DNA from: Spirochaetaceae bacterium
GTDB lineage: Bacteria; Spirochaetota; Spirochaetia; DSM-27196; SLAA01
DNA length: 6,080 nt
Direction of reading: 5' to 3'
Assembly: GCA_003564775.1 (NCBI GenBank)
Contig: PXEI01000437.1
Location: forward strand, 1 to 6,080
The translations under genes and the position numbers were made by a program. This document shows positions 1-5,048 of this stretch, one piece after another. The notes beneath the pieces were generated by a model, which was not told where the DNA came from, ran no database searches, and saw only the letters and a list, made by a program, of their open reading frames with translations. The first letter of the stretch is position 1, and each line of letters begins with the position of its first letter.

Positions 1-552
1 AATGAGCTTCATGTACTCAGGGTTCACTCCCTGGTTGACGACCATTTGCTCGTTGTTACCCATTGCGCCCAGGGTGAGCCCCAGATCGGTGTGGAAGAAG
101 ACATCCAGCAAGACCTTAACCACCAAAGCAACAACTAAAAAGAAGATAAGTGTTGCTACTTGACTGTTCACATAGGGCGAGAGCTGCTGCACCACATCCG
201 AAAGAATGGTTGAGCGCCGCACAAGGGTCAGGTTGGCCCGGTTGCCGAGAACTCGTATGTTGATGCTCCACAACATCGTCATGGTCAGAATTCCCGCCAG
301 CAGGTTTGGAACTTTGAGTTTTGTATGAATAAGAGCAGTAACAAAACCCGCCAGGATACCTCCTGCCAGGGCCAGCATGAGGGCGAGCCAGGGATTGCTT
401 CCGCGCGTCAGCATAATTGCCATTATCGCGGCTCCTAAGGGAAAGGAGCCGTCGACGGTGAGGTCGGGAAAACTGAGGATCCTGAAGGTGATGAACACCC
501 CCAGGACCATAATGCCGTATACCAGCCCTTCTACAAAGATGCCTTCAATCAT
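1..552 (-). CDS. ABC transporter permease, COG4120 (TrpY-like) type, partial at C-terminus
   Basis: This is the membrane subunit of an ABC importer, paired with the lipoprotein encoded just upstream. The first 184 codons are visible and the gene runs off the left edge. The translation begins MIEGIFVEGLVYGIMVLGVF and carries FPDLTVDGSFPLGAA at about residues 28-42. The DLTVDGS stretch is what I recognise as the hallmark of COG4120 permeases. Hydrophobic stretches near residues 8-26, 37-49, 53-75, 80-97 and 130-150 look like membrane segments. ATG at 552 is the only reasonable start: it lies 18 nt after the upstream TAA in the same frame, with no other start between. An AAAGGA sequence overlapping that stop lies about 14 nt from the ATG, rather far for a ribosome binding site, so translation may depend on coupling. 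Full family members are near 290-300 residues, so about a third is missing. The substrate is not shown by the sequence; tryptophan has been proposed for relatives. Confidence 0.9.
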   Translation of the reverse strand, partial: MIEGIFVEGLVYGIMVLGVFITFRILSFPDLTVDGSFPLGAAIMAIMLTRGSNPWLALMLALAGGILAGFVTALIHTKLKVPNLLAGILTMTMLWSINIRVLGNRANLTLVRRSTILSDVVQQLSPYVNSQVATLIFFLVVALVVKVLLDVFFHTDLGLTLGAMGNNEQMVVNQGVNPEYMKLI

Positions 553-570
553 GGGGTGTGGGCCCGTCCT

Positions 571-1575
571 TTAGCGGCGCGAAACTACGCCGTTTTCAAC
601 GATAGTGCCAGCCATCGAGATAGTGTCCTCTGAGAAGGTCAGCCCCAAAGATGCTGCCACGTCCTTGTTAATAAGCAGGTCAATATCCTGCGGGTCCGTC
701 ATGAACACAGTCGGGATATCTTCCGGGTTCTCGCCTTCCAATATCCGCGCAACAAGCCGGCCGGTCGCGCGGCCCATGTTGTAGTAGTCAAAGCCCCAAG
801 CGGCAATCACGCCAATTTCCTCGGCCGAGGATGGGTCTGCAGACATAACCGGAACTCCCGCGTTATTTGCCACATCTACCAGGGCGCTCAACGCCGAAAC
901 GACGGTGTTGTCGGTGCTTACGTAGAAGCCGTCCACCTGCCCCGCAATAGACTGCGCTGCAGTACGAACCTCTGCCGAGTTGGTCACGGTTGCCTCAACA
1001 AACCTAATACCAAGTTGCTCGGCGGCCTCACGGGCCAGGGTTGCCAGGCGCACCGCGTTTGCTTCTCCACTTGAGTACACATGTCCAAGTGACTGGATGT
1101 CCTTCAGGCTCATTAAAAACTCAATCTGCTCACGTACCGGTGTGAGGTCACTCACTCCGGTAACATTCCCTCGGCCGCTATCAAAGGAGTCTACCAGTCC
1201 AGCATCTACCGGGTCGGTTACCGCGGAGTAGATCACTGGGAATTCATCAATGGCATTAACCAGGGCCTGCGAGGTAGGCGTCGCTATGCCTATGGCCACT
1301 CGCACCCGGTCGGTACGAAACTTATTGGCAATGGATGCCGCCGAGGTCATTTCCCCGTTGGCGTTCTGCAGGTCGTAGCGAAAATCGTAGCCAAGATCTG
1401 CAAGTTCATCCTGTATGCCCTGCTCAAGCGCATCCAAGGCCGGATGGGAAACAATCTTCGAGATGCCTATCACGTTGCTCTCGCCCGTTTCCTGGGCGCA
1501 GGAGCTCAAAACGAAGCCCAGCGAGATCAAAATAACAACAATTGCCCCCAGCGGGCCTAAATTCTGTTTCTTCAT
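571..1575 (-). CDS. ABC transporter substrate-binding lipoprotein, COG2984 (TrpX-like) family
   Basis: This 334-residue protein is the solute receptor of the transporter whose permease follows. Its N-terminus is MKKQ, a hydrophobic core (about residues 9-22), then the lipobox L23-S24-S25-C26, so it should be cleaved before Cys26 and lipid-anchored at the membrane. The mature part has the ABC_sub_bind pattern: IGISKIVSHPALDALEQGI near the start, a TPTSQALVN segment, VIYSAVTDPVDAGLV, a STDNTVVSAL segment, and GFDYYNMGRATGRLVARILEG near the C-terminus, typical of a two-lobed type I periplasmic binding fold. Its length is usual for the family. AAGGAGG at 1592-1586, ten nt before the ATG, supports the start at 1575. 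Relatives are predicted tryptophan or tyrosine receptors, but no T-box or trp gene is visible here, so the ligand is open. It is divergent from the purine permease gene and probably heads an operon continuing past the left edge. Confidence 0.92.
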   Translation of the reverse strand: MKKQNLGPLGAIVVILISLGFVLSSCAQETGESNVIGISKIVSHPALDALEQGIQDELADLGYDFRYDLQNANGEMTSAASIANKFRTDRVRVAIGIATPTSQALVNAIDEFPVIYSAVTDPVDAGLVDSFDSGRGNVTGVSDLTPVREQIEFLMSLKDIQSLGHVYSSGEANAVRLATLAREAAEQLGIRFVEATVTNSAEVRTAAQSIAGQVDGFYVSTDNTVVSALSALVDVANNAGVPVMSADPSSAEEIGVIAAWGFDYYNMGRATGRLVARILEGENPEDIPTVFMTDPQDIDLLINKDVAASLGLTFSEDTISMAGTIVENGVVSRR

Positions 1576-1585
1576 AGTATATGTG

Positions 1586-1592
1586 CCTCCTT
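1586..1592 (-). promoter_or_regulatory. Shine-Dalgarno site of the COG2984 lipoprotein gene
   Basis: On the minus strand this reads AAGGAGG, a full anti-16S match, 10 nt upstream of the ATG at 1575. It fixes the start, which also gives a complete lipoprotein signal peptide. I could not find a convincing minus-strand promoter further upstream; TTATAC-like hexamers at 1720-1715 and 1679-1674 lack a recognisable -35 partner. Confidence 0.8.
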
Positions 1593-1692
1593 GCTACCGG
1601 CCCATTTAAGCGGAAAAGACTCCGGGCTGTAAAGGCCGCGGCTCGAATATGCAGGAAAACATCGAATCTTTCCGTATAATTATGCGCGAGCC

Positions 1693-1721
1693 TTGCACCG
1701 CTGGCAGCGCTTCTGTATAAA
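1693..1721 (+). promoter_or_regulatory. Predicted sigma70-type promoter of the purine permease gene
   Basis: TTGCAC (1693-1698) and TATAAA (1716-1721) match the -35 and -10 consensus at 5/6 and 5/6 positions and are separated by exactly 17 bp. Transcription would start near 1728 and give a leader of roughly 40 nt before the ATG at 1766. That leader is too short to hold a purine riboswitch aptamer. A second TATAAT hexamer at 1675-1680 is a perfect -10, but it has no -35 at the right distance. Confidence 0.65.
1699..1709. promoter_or_regulatory. Operator-like 11-bp dyad inside the promoter spacer
   Basis: The sequence CGCTG-G-CAGCG is a perfect 5+1+5 inverted repeat. It begins directly after the -35 hexamer (1693-1698) and ends six bases before the -10 (1716-1721). 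A protein bound there would block RNA polymerase, so it is a candidate repressor site for the purine permease gene and might also affect the divergent lipoprotein gene. The regulator is unknown, no regulator gene lies in the window, and a dyad this short can arise by chance. Confidence 0.35.
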
Positions 1722-1752
1722 ATACGGCATTGAGTCGTTAGGAATCCGAAAC

Positions 1753-1759
1753 TAAGGAG
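1753..1759 (+). promoter_or_regulatory. Shine-Dalgarno site deciding the start of the purine permease
   Basis: TAAGGAG lies 6 nt before the ATG at 1766. An earlier in-frame ATG at 1760 begins immediately after this site and so cannot be served by it. The start at 1766 yields MEKFFRLQENGTNVKTE, the usual N-terminus of AzgA-family permeases. Confidence 0.85.
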
Positions 1760-1765
1760 ATGTGC

Positions 1766-3085
1766 ATGGAAAAGTTCTTTCGGTTACAGGAGAATGGAAC
1801 CAACGTCAAGACTGAAATCAGAGCTGGCGTGGCAACCTTTCTCACCATGGCGTATATCATTGTAGTCAACCCGTCGATCCTATCCGGTGCTGGCATGCCG
1901 TTCGCAGGCGTACTGTTTGCCACGGTTATGGTAAGTGCCATTGGTTCAGTTCTTATGGGACTGGTTGCGGGCTTGCCTTTCGCTGTAGCCCCCGGAATGG
2001 GAATTAACGCCTTTTTCACGTATGGGCTGGTACTGGGAATGGGCATTCCGTGGGAAACAGCGCTTGGAGTTGTGTTCATCTCAGGTATTGTGTTTATCCT
2101 GCTCTCCCTCTTTAAGGTACGTGAGATGATTGTTCGCGCCATTCCGGCCTCGGTACGGTACGCGGTTGCTGCTGGTATCGGACTGTTCCTTGCGGTTATT
2201 GGCCTTACCGGGGTTGGGTTCATTGTAGCAAACCCGGCAACCATTGTGGGTTTTGGTGGCCTAACTCCCCAGGTGTTGCTCTTTGTTGTTGGACTCTTCC
2301 TCACCGGGTTCCTCATTATTAAGAGGATTAAGGGCGCGCTTATCATTGGAATTGCAGTGACCTCGGTTCTTGCTATCATAACCAACAGCGTGGTAACAGC
2401 GCAGGGTGGCGAGGCATTTGTCTACATGCCGGAAGCAATTTTTGCAATGCCAAGCCTTGACGTGTTCATGAAGATGGATGTCATTGGCGCCCTCGCCCTT
2501 GGTATGATCCTACCGATCTTTACCCTGCTCTTCACCGACATGTTCGACAGTATCTCTACCTTTGTTGGTGTGAGTGAGGTTGGTGGTTTCATTGATGAAA
2601 AAACCGGTGAACCCAAGAACGTCGGCAAGGCCCTGATGGTTGACGCCATTGCAACCACAATTTCGGGTATCTTCGGAACATCCAGCGGTACGACCTACAT
2701 TGAAAGCGCCGCAGGTGTCGAGGAAGGTGGCCGAACCGGCCTGACCGCGGTTGTTGCCGGGCTTCTGTTCCTACCGTTTATCTTCCTCAGCCCGCTGCTT
2801 GGTTTTGTCCCGGCGGTAGCAACCGCACCGGTACTGGTGCTCATTGGCCTTTACATGATGACGCCGCTGGTGAAGATCACCTGGACTAATTTCGAGGAAG
2901 CCATTCCAGCCTTCCTGGCCTTAATTCTCATTCCGCTGACCTATAGCATTACCCAGGGTATTGTGTGGGGATTCATCGCGTTTACCGTTCTAAAGGTGCT
3001 TGTAGGCAAAATGAAAGAGGTGTCTATCACACTCTGGATTATTACCGCATTCGCTATTGTGTCACTGATTGTAGGCGGCGGCTGA
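1766..3085 (+). CDS. AzgA-family (NCS2) purine-base permease, PbuG-like
   Basis: This 439-residue inner-membrane protein should import purine bases (adenine, guanine or hypoxanthine) by proton symport, feeding purine salvage. It is hydrophobic throughout, consistent with the 14-segment NCS2 fold. Family signatures appear in order: MEKFFRLQENGTNVKTE at the N-terminus; TMAYIIVVNPSILS (27-40); APGMGINAFFTY (75-86); AVAAGIGLFLAVIGLTGVGF (133-152); the FTDMFDSISTFVGV segment (256-269); and TSSGTTYIESAAGVEEGGRTGLTA (305-328), which holds residues expected to line the substrate site. Length matches B. subtilis PbuG and E. coli AdeP/GhxP (about 440-455). The start at 1766 is preferred over 1760 because of ribosome-binding-site spacing. 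The gene stands alone: its own promoter lies at 1693-1721 and a strong terminator follows at 3134-3169. Which purine is preferred cannot be read from the sequence. Confidence 0.95.
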   Translation: MEKFFRLQENGTNVKTEIRAGVATFLTMAYIIVVNPSILSGAGMPFAGVLFATVMVSAIGSVLMGLVAGLPFAVAPGMGINAFFTYGLVLGMGIPWETALGVVFISGIVFILLSLFKVREMIVRAIPASVRYAVAAGIGLFLAVIGLTGVGFIVANPATIVGFGGLTPQVLLFVVGLFLTGFLIIKRIKGALIIGIAVTSVLAIITNSVVTAQGGEAFVYMPEAIFAMPSLDVFMKMDVIGALALGMILPIFTLLFTDMFDSISTFVGVSEVGGFIDEKTGEPKNVGKALMVDAIATTISGIFGTSSGTTYIESAAGVEEGGRTGLTAVVAGLLFLPFIFLSPLLGFVPAVATAPVLVLIGLYMMTPLVKITWTNFEEAIPAFLALILIPLTYSITQGIVWGFIAFTVLKVLVGKMKEVSITLWIITAFAIVSLIVGGG

Positions 3086-3108
3086 GCAGCTTCCGCAGCC
3101 TCAAGTAC

Positions 3109-3128
3109 GTGCGCCCTGCCGGGCGCAC
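3109..3128. other. Perfect hairpin upstream of the convergent terminator
   Basis: GTGCGCCC (3109-3116) and GGGCGCAC (3121-3128) form an 8-bp GC-rich stem with a TGCC loop. It has no T-tract of its own. It lies 23 nt after the purine permease stop codon and just before the terminator, so in that transcript it may protect the mRNA 3' end or assist termination. Confidence 0.7.
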
Positions 3129-3133
3129 ACCAT

Positions 3134-3169
3134 AAAAAAACCCGGGCTATTCAGCCCGGGTTTTTTTTT
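3134..3169. terminator. Bidirectional rho-independent terminator
   Basis: CCCGGGCT (3141-3148), the loop ATTC, and AGCCCGGG (3153-3160) form a perfect 8-bp stem. It is flanked by seven A (3134-3140) and nine T (3161-3169). The flanks can extend the pairing and supply a U-tract on either strand. It lies between the converging purine permease gene (stop at 3085) and betaine-binding protein gene (stop at 3209), so it should end both transcripts. Confidence 0.95.
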
Positions 3170-3173
3170 ACCC

Positions 3174-3188
3174 CGCGGAAACTCCGCG
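3174..3188. other. Perfect hairpin downstream of the Opu genes
   Basis: CGCGGA (3174-3179), the loop AAC, and TCCGCG (3183-3188) form a 6-bp stem. It stands between the terminator and the hairpin next to the betaine-binding protein stop codon. On the minus-strand transcript it would precede the terminator and could stabilise the mRNA end. No T-tract follows it. Confidence 0.6.
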
Positions 3189-3190
3189 AG

Positions 3191-3208
3191 GCGCTTCGTG
3201 AGAAGCGC
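3191..3208. other. Perfect hairpin abutting the stop codon of the betaine-binding protein gene
   Basis: GCGCTTC (3191-3197), the loop GTGA, and GAAGCGC (3202-3208) form a perfect 7-bp stem. It directly adjoins the stop codon of the minus-strand gene (3211-3209). Read on the plus strand the loop is of the GNRA class; on the minus-strand mRNA it would be UCAC. Confidence 0.6.
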
Positions 3209-4111
3209 TTACTGCATGCTCAGGCCAGCAGTCAGTACCGAGTTAATTCGGTCAAGGTTTGCATCGACAACCTGTCGAGCGGCTTCCTCAGATCGAACAC
3301 CCTCATCAATAAGTACCATGACTTCACCAATCAGGTCATCAACTTCCATCCAGTCCATGGTGTTGAGAAACTCGTAGAGCGTCGGCTTGTCCTGTTCCAG
3401 GTCACCACGCACGATGGTATTGATGGTCTCGGCTGCGCCGAATACTTCCTGTGGATCATCAAGCAGCTTCAGATCGAATCGAGCAAACTTGATGTGAGGA
3501 GCCCAGCCTGTTACCACGATCGGCCGTTCGTTACGGATAGCGTCCTGCAGGGCTGCCATCATGGTTGCATCACTACCTTCCAGCAGTTCAAATACGCCCA
3601 TGCCATAGACATCGTCTGCAATCGCGTTCTCGGTTGCCTGCATCATGCCAGCACCGGGGTCAATTCCAACAATCTCGTTGTCAAACATATCCGCGTTGTC
3701 CACCAGGTCCTGAATCGAGTTGATGTCGTCCAGGTAGCTTGGAACAACGAGTCCCAAGGAGGCACCTACATAGTGCTCACCAAGATCCTCTACACGATTA
3801 CCATACTCGCCCCACTCGTTGGCATGGGTAACTGGCAACCACGCGGCCAGGTGGAAGTCCACATCACCGCTAGCTACAGCTGCCCACATTGCAGCGTTGG
3901 ACACTGAATTAACAGTCATATCATAACCAGCGCGGTTCAGAACCTCGGCTGCAAACTCTGAATGTGCAGCTTCACGAGCCCATTCAACATAGGCAATGGA
4001 TGCGCGTCCGCGGCTTTCAGCACCTTCCTCGGCTGCCCCACCGGCAAAAACCATTCCGCTTACCGCAACGGCAAGCACCAACGCAATACTCAGTCTTTTG
4101 AGCATATTCAT
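3209..4111 (-). CDS. opuAC: Glycine betaine/proline betaine ABC transporter substrate-binding protein (OpuAC family)
   Basis: This 300-residue protein should capture glycine betaine or related osmolytes in the periplasm and deliver them to the permease encoded upstream. It starts MNMLKRLSIALVLAVAVSGMVFA, a Sec signal peptide likely cleaved after Ala23 with no lipobox cysteine, so it is predicted soluble rather than lipid-anchored. OpuAC-family motifs follow: IAYVEWAREAAHSE with Trp44, AAWLPVTH with Trp91, VGIDPGAGMMQATENA (148-163), and VVTGWAPHIKFARFDLKLLDDP with Trp203. Trp44, Trp91 and Trp203 correspond to the three tryptophans that cage the betaine ammonium group in B. subtilis OpuAC. An upstream in-frame ATG at 4207 overlaps the permease stop codon, but it would put 32 residues ahead of the signal peptide and has no good ribosome binding site. 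ATG at 4111 has AAGGAGG six nt before it. The 88-nt gap and strong site may allow higher expression than the other subunits. Confidence 0.95.
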   Translation of the reverse strand: MNMLKRLSIALVLAVAVSGMVFAGGAAEEGAESRGRASIAYVEWAREAAHSEFAAEVLNRAGYDMTVNSVSNAAMWAAVASGDVDFHLAAWLPVTHANEWGEYGNRVEDLGEHYVGASLGLVVPSYLDDINSIQDLVDNADMFDNEIVGIDPGAGMMQATENAIADDVYGMGVFELLEGSDATMMAALQDAIRNERPIVVTGWAPHIKFARFDLKLLDDPQEVFGAAETINTIVRGDLEQDKPTLYEFLNTMDWMEVDDLIGEVMVLIDEGVRSEEAARQVVDANLDRINSVLTAGLSMQ

Positions 4112-4117
4112 AAAAAT

Positions 4118-4124
4118 CCTCCTT
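4118..4124 (-). promoter_or_regulatory. opuAC: Strong Shine-Dalgarno site of the betaine-binding protein gene
   Basis: The minus strand reads AAGGAGG here, inside a purine-rich AAAAGGAAGGAGG run, six nt before the ATG at 4111. This decides the start against the in-frame ATG at 4207. It is the best-placed ribosome binding site among the minus-strand genes here, in keeping with the excess of binding protein usually needed over membrane subunits. Confidence 0.85.
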
Positions 4125-4199
4125 CCTTTTCCTACGACAGGTGCACCCCGTAAGGCACTCCCGCCGATCCAATACAAATCTCTCATTATTTTCACATCT

Positions 4200-5048
4200 C
4201 TAATCATTTATGTTCTTCTTAACGTGCCCAATCTTCTGGGTAACACGGTCAAGAATCATGGCCACAATAACAACACCAATTCCGGCGACAAAGCCCTGAC
4301 CTGGTCGCAGCCGCTGAATAGCACGCCATACCTCACCACCGAGTCCGCCTGCTCCAATCATGGCCGCGATAACAACCATGGACAGCGCCAGCATAATAGT
4401 CTGGTTCACGCCCGCCATAATGGTGGGCATAGCCAAAGGCATCTGCACCTTGAACAGTCTCTGACCCGTGGTACATCCGAACGAATCTGCCGCCTCAATC
4501 AACTCCGGGTTAATCTGACGGATACCTAACGTTGTCAGCCGAATAACCGGTGGGATAGAAAATATCACGGTTGAAAAAATAGCCGAGACAGCTCCGAGGC
4601 CGAAAAACGGAATAGCCGGAATCAGGTACACAAAGGCAGGCATCGTCTGCATGAAGTCAAGAATCGGACGCAATACCCCATGCGCTCTATCATTAAGCGC
4701 ACCAAATATTCCAATAGGGAGTCCGAACCCAACCGCTATTGCAGTTGCAATAAGCATGAGTGATATCGTGGACACAGTTGGTCCCCACAGCCCTACGTTC
4801 CAGATAAACAGCAGACCTACTGCTGAGAGTATTCCAACCTTGCGCCCTGCCACCTTCCATGCACCAGCGGCAATAATGATTATGAGCAATCCGGGCGGGA
4901 TCCAGGTGAGACCATCTACCATGCCCCGCACACCGGCACCCAGAAAAGTGGAGATAGCTCGGGTGACGCCGGAAAGCGCGCCGGTCAACCAGGTAAGTCC
5001 GCTCTCAATCCAGCCGTCCAAAGGTATTCTAGGTATAAAACTATTCAT
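4200..5048 (-). CDS. opuAB: Glycine betaine ABC transporter permease (OpuAB/ProW family)
   Basis: This 282-residue inner-membrane subunit should form the homodimeric channel of the betaine importer. Membrane segments are visible at about residues 53-63, 71-89, 94-115, 138-165, 218-236 and 252-267. The cytoplasmic coupling loop has the EAA signature: E185-A186-A187-D188, then Gly191 and Pro204, in an EAADSFGCTTGQRLFKVQMP context that docks on the ATPase. Other family stretches are PILDFMQTMPAFVYLIPAIPFFG (128-150) and AAMIGAGGLGGEVWRAIQRL (228-247). The length equals what I recall for B. subtilis OpuAB. The start at 5048 is chosen because it gives a normal N-terminus and has GAGGAG nine nt upstream; a longer reading from 5099 would add 17 residues within the ATPase gene. 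The ATG overlaps the ATPase stop by 8 nt (ATGAATAG), which suggests translational coupling. Confidence 0.95.
   Translation of the reverse strand: MNSFIPRIPLDGWIESGLTWLTGALSGVTRAISTFLGAGVRGMVDGLTWIPPGLLIIIIAAGAWKVAGRKVGILSAVGLLFIWNVGLWGPTVSTISLMLIATAIAVGFGLPIGIFGALNDRAHGVLRPILDFMQTMPAFVYLIPAIPFFGLGAVSAIFSTVIFSIPPVIRLTTLGIRQINPELIEAADSFGCTTGQRLFKVQMPLAMPTIMAGVNQTIMLALSMVVIAAMIGAGGLGGEVWRAIQRLRPGQGFVAGIGVVIVAMILDRVTQKIGHVKKNIND

Noticed and set aside
377..574. A 65-codon plus-strand open frame over the COG4120 permease gene
   Set aside because: The minus strand carries the DLTVDGS permease motif in this interval. The plus-strand product has no domain and no start signal.
1654..1673. GGAAA-N10-TTTCC inverted repeat in the divergent intergenic region
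   Set aside because: The arms are only 5 bp with a 10-nt centre, within chance expectation in AT-rich sequence, and it is not placed on a convincing promoter.
1576..1765. A purine riboswitch upstream of the purine permease
   Set aside because: The conserved core of the purine aptamer was not found. The TATAAT at 1675-1680 recalls its first segment only superficially, and the best promoter leaves a leader of only about 40 nt.
1738..2385. A 215-codon open frame on the minus strand opposite the purine permease
   Set aside because: It is the antisense shadow of the permease gene. Its translation is rich in Thr, Pro, Ile and Met with no recognisable domain, and it has no good ribosome binding site.
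4141..4160. Hairpin GTGC-N10-GCAC in the gap before the betaine-binding protein gene
   Set aside because: Only four uninterrupted pairs with a large loop and no T-tract; too weak to call a terminator or regulatory stem.
4112..4207. N-terminal extension of the betaine-binding protein from the ATG at 4207
   Set aside because: It would place 32 polar residues ahead of a standard Sec signal peptide, and the ATG at 4111 has an almost ideal ribosome binding site.
3494..4529. Plus-strand open frames of 63-177 codons opposite the betaine-binding protein and permease genes
   Set aside because: Both opposing genes have clear family motifs. The plus-strand translations are low in recognisable structure and overlap one another in different frames.
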